Source: Pontivivens marinum (GTDB lineage Bacteria; Pseudomonadota; Alphaproteobacteria; Rhodobacterales; Rhodobacteraceae). Taken from it: a DNA stretch of 64,000 bases. Made by a program: the position numbers and the translations under genes. The stretch's first letter is position 1, and each line of letters opens with the position of its first letter. Below the pieces are notes generated by a model, which did not search any database, was not told the origin of the DNA, and saw only the letters and a list, made by a program, of their open reading frames with translations. Where the stretch lies: the NCBI RefSeq assembly GCF_900231835.1, contig NZ_OCTN01000002.1:558001-622000 (forward strand), read 5' to 3'. Positions 35,351 to 44,486 of the stretch are shown piece by piece.

Positions 35351-36445
35351 ATGACCAAGACATTTGATATTGCGGTATTTCAGGGCGACGGGATCGGCCC
35401 GGAGATCATGGAGCCTACAGTTGATATCCTGACGCGGCTGGGCAGTGCCGCCACTCAGTATAACCTGACCTTTACCAATGCCCCTGCGGGCGCTGCGCAT
35501 TACGCGAAAACAGGCGAGTCGCTGCCGGATGCCTCGATGGCGGCGGCGCGTGCGGCCGATGCGATTTTGCTGTCCGCGATGGGATTGCCGGATGTCCGTT
35601 ACGAGGACGGCACAGAGATTTCACCGCAGATCGATTTGCGCAAAGCGCTGACTTTGTTTGCCGGTGTGCGCCCTGTTACCGTGAAAAAGGGTCAAAAGAC
35701 GCCTCTGAATATGCCTGCGGATCGTGAGATTGATTTCGTTCTGATTCGGGAAAGCACCGAGGGTCTGTTCCACACCCAAGGCCGTGGTGAGGTGACCAAG
35801 GACGAGGCACGCGAAACGCTGCTGATCACCCGCGATATCTCGGAAAAGCTATTCCGCTTTGCGTTCGATCTGGCCAAAACGCGCAAGGATACTGGCCGTG
35901 GCCCGGGTAAAGTGACCTGCGTGGACAAGGCCAACGTCTTCCGCGCCTTCGCCTTCTTTCGTGAGATGTTCGACGCGGAGGCCGCCAAGCATCCGGACCT
36001 GACCGCCGATCACGCCTATGTCGATGCGACCGCCCTGTGGATGGTGCAAAAGCCTTGGGATTTCGACGTTATGGTCACCGAAAACATGTTCGGGGATATT
36101 CTGTCCGACCTTGGCGCGGGTCTGATGGGGGGGCTCGGCGTGGCGCCTTCGGCGGATATCGGGTTGGAGCATGCGGTGTTCCAGCCGTGCCACGGCTCGG
36201 CCCCTGACATTGCGGGGCAAGGCTTGGCGAACCCGTTCGCGATGATCCTGTCGGCGGCGATGATGCTGGACTGGATGGGGATCAAGCATGACAACGTCGA
36301 GATGCGGCAGGATGGTGAGCGCCTGCGTGAGGCGGTTGAAGGTGTTATCGCACAGGGCGATATCCTGACCCGTGATTTGGGCGGCTCGGCCACAACACAG
36401 GTTGCGGCGGCTGCTGTTCAGCGCGCACTGTTTGGGGATGAGTAA
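35351..36445 (+). CDS. Isocitrate/isopropylmalate/tartrate dehydrogenase family enzyme
   Basis: The 364-residue protein is a beta-decarboxylating dehydrogenase: N-terminal GDGIGPEIM (about 12-20), substrate arginines and R-E-S-T-E-G-L-F, a K-A-N-V-F-R segment, the metal aspartates in M-F-G-D-I-L-S-D, and cofactor loop H-G-S-A-P-D-I-A-G-Q-G-L-A-N-P. Isopropylmalate dehydrogenase proper is normally with leuCD, and here no leucine gene is near. The company of Tct transport and otnK/otnC favours an NAD-dependent tartrate- or malate-type hydroxyacid dehydrogenase. Exact substrate is not readable. The 3' end overlaps the next gene by 8 bases. Confidence 0.88.
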   Translation: MTKTFDIAVFQGDGIGPEIMEPTVDILTRLGSAATQYNLTFTNAPAGAAHYAKTGESLPDASMAAARAADAILLSAMGLPDVRYEDGTEISPQIDLRKALTLFAGVRPVTVKKGQKTPLNMPADREIDFVLIRESTEGLFHTQGRGEVTKDEARETLLITRDISEKLFRFAFDLAKTRKDTGRGPGKVTCVDKANVFRAFAFFREMFDAEAAKHPDLTADHAYVDATALWMVQKPWDFDVMVTENMFGDILSDLGAGLMGGLGVAPSADIGLEHAVFQPCHGSAPDIAGQGLANPFAMILSAAMMLDWMGIKHDNVEMRQDGERLREAVEGVIAQGDILTRDLGGSATTQVAAAAVQRALFGDE

Positions 36446-37469
36446 GTCATCAAAACTACGCGTTGCATGTGTTGGAGCTGGCTATTTCAGCCAGTTCCAC
36501 TACGGCAGTTGGGCCCGCATGGATCGGGTCGATCTGGTCGGCGCGTGCGATCACGATTTGGACAAGGCGACGGCCACAGGCTTGCCTGCCTATACCGATC
36601 TGGGTGAGATGCTGGTTGCGCAAAACCCTGACCTGCTGGACGTGGTGCTGCCCCCTGTTGCCCATGCGGCGGCGATCCGAACCGCGCTGGCCGCTGGTGT
36701 GAAATGGATCATTTGCCAAAAACCGTTCTGCGCAAACCTGACCGAGGCACGCCAGATCGTGGCTCAGGCCCAAGACGCCGGTGCAACGATTGTTGTACAC
36801 GAAAACTTCCGGTTTCAGCCGTGGTATCGGACCATCAAGCGGGCGATTGAGGATGGGGCTATCGGCACCGTACAGCAGATGACCTATCGCCTGCGCCCCG
36901 GTGACGGTCAGGGCTCGAATGCCTATCTGGATCGTCAGCCGTATTTCCAAAAGATGAAACGCTTCATGGTCCATGAAACCGGCGTGCATTTCGTCGATAC
37001 GTTCCGCTACCTGTTGGGCGACCCGATTTCTGTTTATGCCGATTTGCGTCAAGTGAACCCTGTAATCGCGGGTGAGGATGCCGGCTATATCCTGTTCGAG
37101 CATCCAAATGGCGTGCGCGCGCTGTTGGATGCGAACCGGAACCTTGACCACAATGCCGACAATCTGCGCCGCACTATGGGTGAGGCCCTGGTTGAGGGCA
37201 ACGAGGGCGTGTTGACACTATACGGTGATGGGTCGGTCACGCTGCGTGCCTTTGGCCAGCAGGCGCAGATGGAAATTCAGCCCGCGAATACATGGGATGG
37301 TTTCGGTGGTGATTGCGCCCATGCCTTGCAAAGCCATGTCGTAGCTGGTGTGCTGGAGGGATTTCCCCTTGAAAACACGGCAGAAAATTACTTAAATGTC
37401 GTGATAATAGAAGAGGCGATATACGCCTCGGCAGAGGGCGGATGCAAAAAGACATTAAACCTGAATTGA
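36438..37469 (+). CDS. Gfo/Idh/MocA family NAD(P)-dependent oxidoreductase
   Basis: It starts at ATG 36438, inside the end of the preceding gene (GGGG just upstream), and not at the longer open frame from 36372. The 343 residues open with the Rossmann motif V-G-A-G-Y-F and carry the family's K-P signature as C-Q-K-P-F-C, with Gln in place of the usual Glu. The C-terminal domain has H-E-T-G-V-H-F-V-D-T-F-R-Y, the helix that brings the active-site acid and histidine. Members oxidise or epimerise sugars and cyclitols. Coupled translation with the dehydrogenase before and the GntR regulator after (28-base overlap) suggests one hydroxyacid or sugar-acid pathway. Confidence 0.88.
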   Translation: MSKSSKLRVACVGAGYFSQFHYGSWARMDRVDLVGACDHDLDKATATGLPAYTDLGEMLVAQNPDLLDVVLPPVAHAAAIRTALAAGVKWIICQKPFCANLTEARQIVAQAQDAGATIVVHENFRFQPWYRTIKRAIEDGAIGTVQQMTYRLRPGDGQGSNAYLDRQPYFQKMKRFMVHETGVHFVDTFRYLLGDPISVYADLRQVNPVIAGEDAGYILFEHPNGVRALLDANRNLDHNADNLRRTMGEALVEGNEGVLTLYGDGSVTLRAFGQQAQMEIQPANTWDGFGGDCAHALQSHVVAGVLEGFPLENTAENYLNVVIIEEAIYASAEGGCKKTLNLN

Positions 37470-38143
37470 GCACCCCTGTCGAAAAACCAATTTCCAGCTC
37501 TCAGCGCGCACTTGTTGAGCTGCGCTCGAAAATATTCGCGGGCGAACTCGCCGCAGGTTCGGATCATTTGGAATCCGAACTTGCGACGCAGCTCAATATG
37601 TCACGAACGCCGGTACGTGAGGCGGTCTTAACGCTGGAAAGTCAGGGCCTGCTGGAATTGCGCCCGCGCAAGGGTGTGCGCATTGTGCCGCTATCCGCCG
37701 ATGATATGGCCGAGATTTACGAGGTGTTGACCGAGCTGGAAAGCTTGGCCGCCGAACGTGCCGCCCTTGCCGCATATGACGATGCTGAGTTGCAGGAATT
37801 GGCGCAGGCAATCGACGATATGGACGTGGCCATTGCCCGCGATGATCTGGACGCATGGGCCGAGGCGGATGACCGGTTTCATACGGAACTCGTCCGCTTG
37901 GGCGGAAATAGCCGCGTGATTTCGATTGTCCATATGATGAGCGATCAGGTGCGCCGCGCCCGTACAACCACCCTGTTCATGCGCCCACTGCCCACAAAAT
38001 CGAACGAGGATCATCGTAAGGTTTTACAGGCGATCAAACGTGGCGACGGGGATTGCGCGCGCATCACCCACCGCAGCCATCGTCGCGAGGCAAAGAAGAT
38101 AATCGTCGAGCTGCTGCAAAAGCACCGGCTGCGCTTTCTATAG
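37442..38143 (+). CDS. GntR-family transcription regulator, FCD subfamily (second)
   Basis: The 233-residue regulator has a winged helix (about 20-85) with recognition region L-N-M-S-R-T-P-V-R-E-A-V-L-T-L and wing R-K-G-V-R-I-V, and an FCD domain with metal-site residues in W-A-E-A-D-D-R-F-H-T-E-L, and H-R-K-V-L, H-R-S-H-R-R-E. Its ATG lies 28 bases inside the Gfo/Idh/MocA gene, an unusually long overlap, so it depends on the same transcript. It probably controls its own operon and the divergent tct-otn operon through the gap at 35220-35350. Confidence 0.9.
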   Translation: MQKDIKPELSTPVEKPISSSQRALVELRSKIFAGELAAGSDHLESELATQLNMSRTPVREAVLTLESQGLLELRPRKGVRIVPLSADDMAEIYEVLTELESLAAERAALAAYDDAELQELAQAIDDMDVAIARDDLDAWAEADDRFHTELVRLGGNSRVISIVHMMSDQVRRARTTTLFMRPLPTKSNEDHRKVLQAIKRGDGDCARITHRSHRREAKKIIVELLQKHRLRFL

Positions 38144-38207
38144 GGCGCATAGCCCCCTTGAAGACATTCGCAAAGAAGGGCATCTGACGCCTAACGCGGG
38201 AGGGTTT

Positions 38208-38990
38208 ATGCGCGAACATGTCAGGGCTTTGGTTGAGCATCCGTATTTTGAGCGATTTGTCATTGGGCTGATCGTTTTTAACGCGATGATTCTGGGGATG
38301 GAGACATCTGCGGCCCTAACCACATGGGCGGGCGGGATGCTCAGCGCGATTGACCGGATCATTGTCGGCATCTTTGTGATCGAATTGGCCCTGCGTTTGA
38401 TCGCTGATCCGCGCGCATTCATCCGCGATCCGTGGCGCTGGTTTGACACGGGTGTTGTTGCGATTTCTGTCGTGCCGGCGACTGGGGCGCTTAGCGTTTT
38501 GCGGGCGTTCCGCGTTTTGCGCGTGTTGCGATTGGTGGCGAACGTGCCTGCGATGCGCCGGGTTGTCACCGGTTTGCTGGAGGCGTTGCCGGGTATGGGC
38601 TCCATCGTGTTGCTGTTGGGGCTGATCTTTTATGTGTTCGCGGTGATCTGCACCAAGGCATTTGGCGCCGCCTTTCCAGAATGGTTCGGCACACTGGCCG
38701 CATCCGGCTACACCTTGTTCCAGATTATGACGTTAGAAAGCTGGTCCATGGGGATTGTGCGCCCCGTGATGCAGGAGTTCCCGTGGGCATGGGCGCTGTT
38801 CCTGCCCTTTATTCTGGCGACAGCGTTCACCGTTTTGAACCTGTTCATCGGTGTGATCGTGGACGCAATGCAGTCCGAGCACGCGGCCGAGGCAGCGGCA
38901 GAACGTGAAAGCCTGACCACGGATAACGGTCGCATTTTGGCCGAACTGGCCGAGATCCGCGCGTTGCTGCAAAAGCAGCGGGCCGATTAA
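38208..38990 (+). CDS. Bacterial voltage-gated sodium channel (NavBac family)
   Basis: This 260-residue, six-span subunit forms a homotetrameric channel. Helices S1-S3 lie at about 17-85. S4 has four gating arginines every third residue (R99, R102, R105, R108). S5 is at about 128-150. The selectivity filter T-L-E-S-W-S-M (175-181) has the glutamate ring of Na+-selective NavBac channels, followed by S6 (about 196-220). The C-terminus (about 222-258) is an acidic neck and coiled coil for tetramer assembly. In marine alphaproteobacteria such channels are linked to motility, pH and Na+ homeostasis. It is a single gene whose stop overlaps that of the convergent hybrid kinase. Confidence 0.96.
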   Translation: MREHVRALVEHPYFERFVIGLIVFNAMILGMETSAALTTWAGGMLSAIDRIIVGIFVIELALRLIADPRAFIRDPWRWFDTGVVAISVVPATGALSVLRAFRVLRVLRLVANVPAMRRVVTGLLEALPGMGSIVLLLGLIFYVFAVICTKAFGAAFPEWFGTLAASGYTLFQIMTLESWSMGIVRPVMQEFPWAWALFLPFILATAFTVLNLFIGVIVDAMQSEHAAEAAAERESLTTDNGRILAELAEIRALLQKQRAD

Positions 38991-41236
38991 GCGGGGCCGT
39001 TTAGCGTCGTCGAAATCTCGTCCAGTTCCGCGCTGATCAGGGTGGCAATTTCGTCGATTTCTTCAGTGGTCAGATCATCTGCGCTACTTTCGATTACATC
39101 GGCAAGTTCAACCAATGTCGCAAAGCCTAACATACCCGCCGCGCCCTTTAGGTTATGGGCGTGCTGACTGGCATCAGCGGTATTTCCAGCGGCAAATTGC
39201 CCTGTGATATCGGCGAGCTGATGGCGGCCATCTGTGATGAACTTCTCGACCAGCTCCAACACCCTAGTGGCTGGATAAATGTCGAGCAGGTTCTCTAGCG
39301 CTTCCTCGCTCATCACGCTGCGAATTGGAGCGTCAGCGTCTAGGTGGCGATCGTGAACCGCAGCGCGTTCTACCAATTGGATTGCCCTGCGATTGCGCAT
39401 GATTGCGGGCTCTACGTATTCCTTAAGGGATTCAAACGAGATCGGTTTTAGCAGAACCAGTTTCGCACCAGCCGCCAGAGCCTCTGCCTGATCCTGCTCC
39501 ATTGAATGGGCCGTCAGGACGAAGATGTCAGGGATTTGTTCAGGCTTCCAATTCGACAGCAGGAACCTGATCGCGGTCAGCCCGTCCATTTCGGGCATGG
39601 CTAGATCCATCAGGATCAGATCAAATTGGTTGGGAGAGAACTTCTCGATCGCGATACGGCCGTTCTCCGCGATTTCGACATCCACGCCCATTCTGATGAG
39701 ATAAGTGGACAGTATCTTGCGGTTGATAACGTTGTCCTCAACCAACAGAACGCGCGCGCCATTAGCATCTGAAATACCGTCGAGGCCTTCCATCTCATCA
39801 GGGGTGGCCAGAGCAGGCGGTGGGGCATCGGTGTGTTTGATCGGCAGTTCGAACCAGAATGTTGATCCCTGTCCCGCAGTGCTCTCAACACCAATACGGC
39901 CGCCTAGACCTTCAACGATGCGTTTGGATATTGCCAAACCCATGCCTGCGCCCTTTGCCGCGGCGGTAAGTTCGTTGGGTACTTGGCTGAAATCTGCAAA
40001 CAGGCGCAATTGCTCGGCGGTGGAAATGCCAACGCCGTGATCCTCGACTTCGACACGCAATATGGTTCGTCCACGTTTGGTGATTTCGTGCACGTAGACT
40101 GTGATGGGACCGGATCTGGAATAGCGAACGGCATTCCCGACAAGGTTCGCCAAAACCTGCCGTATGCGTGTGGCATCGCCGACAAAATAGGCTGGAACGT
40201 GATCGTCGATGGAACTGGTCATCCGATCGAGAGCCTGATCGGATTTAAGCTTGGTCAGTGTTATGACGCCCTCAGTGATGGAGCGTATATCGACAGGCTC
40301 CATTTTGAATTGAACTGCGCCCGAATCCAGCTTTGAAAAGTCGAGCACATCATCAACGATCCTGTTCAGCGAGGAGCCGGCACCGGCCGCGAATTCCAGT
40401 AGTTCGCGTTTCTCTGGATCGGTTTCCTTGGCATCCAACAAGTTTATCATACCCAGAAGCCCACCAAGCGGCGTGCGGATCTCATGGCTTAACGTGGCAA
40501 TGAACCGCAATCGGGCAAGGGATGCTGCTTCGGCGCGATCAAGGGCCGCCGTCTTTTCATCATAGGCGAATTTCAGGGCACCGATCAGATACCAGCTCAT
40601 CCATGACAGCGCTGATACGATGAGTAACAGGATGACACCGCCGAGCGAGATAAATCGTGATAGGAAGTCGATCGATTCCTGCGTGTCGATTTGTGTGGAA
40701 CGTTGATCGACCACCACTTGCCGTGAAATGAAATCCAGCGCAACCAGGGCGTTCGTGTCATCAACCTGAACCAGCTGGTCGATCTCTGACACGCTCAACC
40801 CACGCGCAATACCGTCCTCTGCTATCAAGAGCTTTTGGGCATATTCGGTTACGACACTTTCGATGCTGCCTAATATGCGCAATTCGTTTTCGTCGGTTGT
40901 ATTGGCTTGGAATTTTTTAATTATGGCCGTGCTAAGGTCCATATAATGCCGTGTACGTTCAGCGTATTCTGGATCTTGTCGGATGATATAGTTTTTGAAG
41001 TTATGGATCATCCCGCCATAGCCCAAATAGGTCTTGAGCATATAGCTGTCGGTGGAAACTTCAGCTTGGGATGCGCTGAATGTATTCCATTGCAATTGTG
41101 TTCTGGTAATCCCTTGGTACAGAATGCCGACATATAGAAAAAGCGCAATTCCAGTGATCGCAGCGGCGAGCACCGAAATCAACCGCCCATGCCGATAGAA
41201 ATTGCCCTTTAACTGACTCATACCGCTCACTTTCAT
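38987..41236 (-). CDS. Hybrid sensor histidine kinase with receiver and Hpt domains
   Basis: The 749-residue tripartite kinase has membrane segments at about 18-40 and 197-219 around a periplasmic helical sensor. HisKA carries H251 (ATLSHEIRTPLGG), and the ATPase has N-box NLVGNAVRYS, G1 EDHGVGIS and G2 GAGMGLAIS. A receiver domain (about 495-610) has D544 (LMDLAMPEMDG), and a C-terminal Hpt has H694 (HNLKGAAG). It would run an internal His-Asp-His relay to an unknown output regulator. A second start at 41221 (MSQLKG) has a slightly better GTGAG spacing. Its stop shares TTAA with the sodium channel's stop. The orphan Hpt encoded at 59595 could be an alternative relay partner. Confidence 0.94.
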   Translation of the reverse strand: MKVSGMSQLKGNFYRHGRLISVLAAAITGIALFLYVGILYQGITRTQLQWNTFSASQAEVSTDSYMLKTYLGYGGMIHNFKNYIIRQDPEYAERTRHYMDLSTAIIKKFQANTTDENELRILGSIESVVTEYAQKLLIAEDGIARGLSVSEIDQLVQVDDTNALVALDFISRQVVVDQRSTQIDTQESIDFLSRFISLGGVILLLIVSALSWMSWYLIGALKFAYDEKTAALDRAEAASLARLRFIATLSHEIRTPLGGLLGMINLLDAKETDPEKRELLEFAAGAGSSLNRIVDDVLDFSKLDSGAVQFKMEPVDIRSITEGVITLTKLKSDQALDRMTSSIDDHVPAYFVGDATRIRQVLANLVGNAVRYSRSGPITVYVHEITKRGRTILRVEVEDHGVGISTAEQLRLFADFSQVPNELTAAAKGAGMGLAISKRIVEGLGGRIGVESTAGQGSTFWFELPIKHTDAPPPALATPDEMEGLDGISDANGARVLLVEDNVINRKILSTYLIRMGVDVEIAENGRIAIEKFSPNQFDLILMDLAMPEMDGLTAIRFLLSNWKPEQIPDIFVLTAHSMEQDQAEALAAGAKLVLLKPISFESLKEYVEPAIMRNRRAIQLVERAAVHDRHLDADAPIRSVMSEEALENLLDIYPATRVLELVEKFITDGRHQLADITGQFAAGNTADASQHAHNLKGAAGMLGFATLVELADVIESSADDLTTEEIDEIATLISAELDEISTTLNGPA

Positions 41237-41380
41237 TCGTGAGATTACGCAACTCGAAAATGTCTGTATTTCTAAATGTTAGCTTGTTCAGTCTCTGCTG
41301 ATTTTATTAATAGTCAACCGGTTACGGCATTTTGCGAGATGTGATCTGTAATAAAACTAGATAAAACCGTGCACGTAAGC

Positions 41381-42133
41381 TCAGGCGCTTGGGGTCGCGT
41401 GGGACATGCGGTTCATCCGATTCACCAATGCCGAAACCAGCAGGTGCAGCGTCACCGTAAGTACGGCTAGCGCGATCAGGCTGGCAAACATCAGGTCAAT
41501 CTTTGCCCGTCCATTGGCCAGTAGCATCAGATAGCCAAGCCCCTGTGATGAGCCGACCCACTCACCAATAACCGCGCCAATCGGGGCATAGACCGCCGCC
41601 AGTTTCAGGCCCGAGCCGAGCGATGGCAAGGCGTGCGGAATTTTCACGCGCAACATGACTTGCCTGTCCAATGCTCCCATTGTTTTCGCCAGATCCAGCA
41701 GGGCAGGCGTGACGCGGGTAAGCCCGTCATAGAACGAGGATGTCACGGGGAAATAGATGATCAGAACCGCCATCACAATCTTGGACGCCATGCCGTAGCC
41801 GAACCATAGCGTCAGGATCGGGGCTAGCGCGAAAACCGGTACGGCCTGTGTAAAGACGAGGATCGGTAGGATCAGATTGGCTACTCTGGGGGCGGCGGCC
41901 AGTTGCACCGCCGTTATTGCCCCCAGGATCGCACCGATCAGCAAGCCCACAACCACTTCGGTTGCGGTGATCAGGGCGTGTTGCGCGATCAAGCTACGGT
42001 ATTCATAGCCGGTATTTGCCACACGCCACGGGCTGGGCAGAATGAAATGGGGCGCATTGGTCGCCCAGATCACGATTTGCCACACCCCGATGCCAAGCAG
42101 CGCCGCGAAAAGGGGATAACGTAAACGGTTCAT
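41381..42133 (-). CDS. thiX: ABC transporter permease ThiX (thiamin precursor uptake)
   Basis: The 250-residue, six-span permease has the EAA-type cytoplasmic loop (G-A-L-D-R-Q-V-M-L-R-V-K-I-P-H-A-L-P-S), as in taurine/nitrate/ThiX-type transporters. With ThiY and ThiZ it takes up formylaminopyrimidine-type precursors of the HMP half of thiamin. It overlaps thiZ by 4 bases and is the last gene of the riboswitch-controlled operon. The 144 bases downstream to the hybrid kinase start contain no gene. Confidence 0.88.
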   Translation of the reverse strand: MNRLRYPLFAALLGIGVWQIVIWATNAPHFILPSPWRVANTGYEYRSLIAQHALITATEVVVGLLIGAILGAITAVQLAAAPRVANLILPILVFTQAVPVFALAPILTLWFGYGMASKIVMAVLIIYFPVTSSFYDGLTRVTPALLDLAKTMGALDRQVMLRVKIPHALPSLGSGLKLAAVYAPIGAVIGEWVGSSQGLGYLMLLANGRAKIDLMFASLIALAVLTVTLHLLVSALVNRMNRMSHATPSA

Positions 42134-42855
42134 GGCACTGCCCGTAGATAGGAGAGCAGCGCCGCCTGAGCCTGCAATGTCTGTGGATCATCAGCGCTGC
42201 GAATAGGGGCGGTATCAGGCAATTCCCATGGCGCAATTCCTGCGGGGGTTAGCAGGGCGATTTGATGGCCCAGGCGGCAGGCCTCCGCCGGATCATGGGT
42301 GACGAGCAGCACGGTTTTACCCTGCAAGACCTCCGCCGCCAGGTCCTGCATATCGGCGCGTGTACCCGCGTCGAGGGCTGAGAAGGGTTCATCCAATAGT
42401 GCAATCGGGCGATCCTCCATCAGGGTACGGGCCAGCGCCGCGCGCTGTCGCATCCCGCCGGATAATGCCCCCGGTTTCTTGGTCGCATAGGCTGACAGCC
42501 CGACCCGTGCGATCATTGTATCTGCCTTGCTCAAATCCGGCTTTTCATGGCGCAGCCGCGCCCCCAGCACCACGTTTTCGCGCAGGTTCAGCCATGGCAG
42601 CAACAGATCGGATTGCGCCATGTAGCTGGCGCGTGGCCCGATGGCTCGATCATCATTGGCACGAACCTGACCGTTGAATTGACCAGAGGTATCCAGCCCC
42701 AACAGCAATCGCAGGATCGTGGATTTTCCGACACCTGAGCGGCCCAGCAGGCAGGTCCACTGGCCTGCTGGAACGGTCAAGTCCACTCCGGTGAACAAGG
42801 GCTTTTGTTCAATCAGATAGTCACCTTGCAATGTGATGCCGGGTGCGTCGGTCAT
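42130..42855 (-). CDS. thiZ: ABC transporter ATP-binding protein ThiZ
   Basis: The 241-residue ATPase has Walker A G-R-S-G-V-G-K-S-T (about 38-46), signature L-S-G-G-M-R-Q-R, Walker B I-A-L-L-D-E-P-F and the H-loop V-T-H-D. It energises uptake through ThiX. The assignment to thiamin precursor uptake comes from its place between tenA and thiX, with 4-base overlaps to both. Confidence 0.9.
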   Translation of the reverse strand: MTDAPGITLQGDYLIEQKPLFTGVDLTVPAGQWTCLLGRSGVGKSTILRLLLGLDTSGQFNGQVRANDDRAIGPRASYMAQSDLLLPWLNLRENVVLGARLRHEKPDLSKADTMIARVGLSAYATKKPGALSGGMRQRAALARTLMEDRPIALLDEPFSALDAGTRADMQDLAAEVLQGKTVLLVTHDPAEACRLGHQIALLTPAGIAPWELPDTAPIRSADDPQTLQAQAALLSYLRAVP

Positions 42856-43538
42856 GCCGGGTTCAGCCCCATATCCCAGAATCCGATCTCTAATTCAGTC
42901 GCGGTGGTAAATCGGGTTTGCAGCTGTTCCCATCGGGCGGAGTTTTGATAGTCCGCGCCCAGCCTACGCTCCACCGCTGCGTCGAACATTTTACCCACGG
43001 CGACCATCACGTCCTGATAATCGCTATCGGCATAGGTCGTGATCCAGTCAGCATAGGGGGTATCTGCCGCCGCCTCGCGGGCTAGCCGCAGACCGATTTC
43101 GCCATAGCCAAAGCAACATGGGGCAAGCGCCGCAATCAGGTCCAGAAAATCGCCCTGCAATCCCGCATCAATGACGTAGCGGGTATAGGCGAGGTTCGCG
43201 ACCTCCTCCTTGGCACCAAACAGCGCTGCCTCATCAATGCCCACAGCAGCACAGGTTTCGACATGCAGGGCCATTTCGTGATTGACCAAGGCATCGACGG
43301 TGCCCGCGCAAACCTTCATCTCGTCTAGCGTTTCCGCCTTAACCACGCCTAGCGACCACGCGCGGGCAAAGTGGATGAGAAACACGTAATCCTGTACCAG
43401 ATAATGCAGGAATGCGGGGCGGGGCAGGGTGCCATCGCCCAGCCCCGTGACAAAGGAATGTTGTGTATAGGCTGCCCACTCATCGGGGCAGCTATTCCGC
43501 AATGCGCTGAAAACATGGCCGTAATCGGGGGCGGTCAT
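42852..43538 (-). CDS. tenA: TenA family aminopyrimidine aminohydrolase / thiaminase II
   Basis: The ATG at 43538 is chosen because it overlaps the thiY stop (ATGA), although the frame is open to 43685. The 228-residue all-helical protein has the TenA catalytic cysteine in A-L-A-P-C-C-F-G-Y, placing it with the cysteine-type TenA proteins, plus Y-L-V-Q-D-Y-V-F-L near the N-terminus and W-I-T-T-Y-A-D-S-D-Y towards the C-terminus. TenA hydrolyses aminopyrimidine from degraded thiamin to HMP, which ThiD then phosphorylates. The adjacent ThiXYZ would supply its substrate. Confidence 0.93.
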   Translation of the reverse strand: MTAPDYGHVFSALRNSCPDEWAAYTQHSFVTGLGDGTLPRPAFLHYLVQDYVFLIHFARAWSLGVVKAETLDEMKVCAGTVDALVNHEMALHVETCAAVGIDEAALFGAKEEVANLAYTRYVIDAGLQGDFLDLIAALAPCCFGYGEIGLRLAREAAADTPYADWITTYADSDYQDVMVAVGKMFDAAVERRLGADYQNSARWEQLQTRFTTATELEIGFWDMGLNPA

Positions 43539-44473
43539 GGTGCAGTCACGTCGATTGCAATGGTGGCGGCATCGTTGATGCTGGGGATCAGGCCCGCCTC
43601 GTGCAGGAATGCCTCGAACCGTGCATAGCGGCCAATATCCATCGCGGTGGGGCGCAGGGCAAAGCGGGGCAGGGTATCGACCCACGCGCGGGCGTTCAGC
43701 TCATCCTGTAATTCGATGGAGGTAGCCGCGAAAATCTCCCAGCTTTCCTCGGGGTGGTTGACCATATACTGCGTCGCGATTTCCGTTGCGCCCAGAAAAC
43801 GTGTGATCATGTCGCGATCCATCGTGTCGGTATTGGCGACGTAGATCAGTTCATCATAGGGGGGCAGGCCCTCCTCCTCGATATAGAAGCAGCGACCGGA
43901 AACGCCCTCGATATCCATCTGGTTCAGCTCGAAATTGCGGAACGCGCCTATCACCGCATCCACCTGATCTGACATTAGCGAGGGGGATAGCGACCAGTTC
44001 ACGTTGACCAGTTCGATATCATCCAGCGACAATCCGTGCGTGTTCAGAACAGCGCCCAGAACCGCTTCCTCAACTCCGCCAACGGAAAAGCCTACCTTGC
44101 GCCCTGCGAGGTCCGCGGGGGATTCAATGGGGCCATCCTCCAACACCAACAGGCAGTTCAGCGGCGTTGCGACCAGCGTGCCAACACGTTGCAGGGGCAG
44201 GCCCTCGTGGATTTGCAGGTGCAGTTGCGGCTGGTACGAAATGGCCAGATCGGCGCGGCCTGCGGCCACCATCTTGGGCGGGTCAGATGGGTCGGCGGGG
44301 GCGATGATTTCGACCTCCAGTCCGGCATCTGCGAAATAGCCGTTTTCCTGCGCGATAATGATCGGGCCATGATCGGGGTTGATGAACCAGTCGAGCACGA
44401 GGGTCATCCGGTCCTGTGCCGCAACCTGCGAGGCGAGGAACATGAGGGCGGTTGTCAGTGGAACAAGTTTCAT
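43535..44473 (-). CDS. thiY: ABC transporter solute-binding protein ThiY (NMT1/THI5-like)
   Basis: The start at 44473 opens a signal peptide (M-K-L-V-P-L-T-T-A-L-M-F-L, cleavage after VAA), while the longer frame to 44575 lies over the thiD gene end. The 312-residue protein has the NMT1-like pattern: L-D-W-F-I-N-P-D-H-G-P, F-A-D-A-G-L-E-V-E, D-L-A-I-S-Y-Q, and L-N-A-R-A-W. It binds the pyrimidine precursor in the periplasm for ThiXZ. It is fourth in the thi operon, 13 bases after thiD. Confidence 0.92.
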   Translation of the reverse strand: MKLVPLTTALMFLASQVAAQDRMTLVLDWFINPDHGPIIIAQENGYFADAGLEVEIIAPADPSDPPKMVAAGRADLAISYQPQLHLQIHEGLPLQRVGTLVATPLNCLLVLEDGPIESPADLAGRKVGFSVGGVEEAVLGAVLNTHGLSLDDIELVNVNWSLSPSLMSDQVDAVIGAFRNFELNQMDIEGVSGRCFYIEEEGLPPYDELIYVANTDTMDRDMITRFLGATEIATQYMVNHPEESWEIFAATSIELQDELNARAWVDTLPRFALRPTAMDIGRYARFEAFLHEAGLIPSINDAATIAIDVTAP

Positions 44474-44486
44474 GGGGGCTCTTTCT

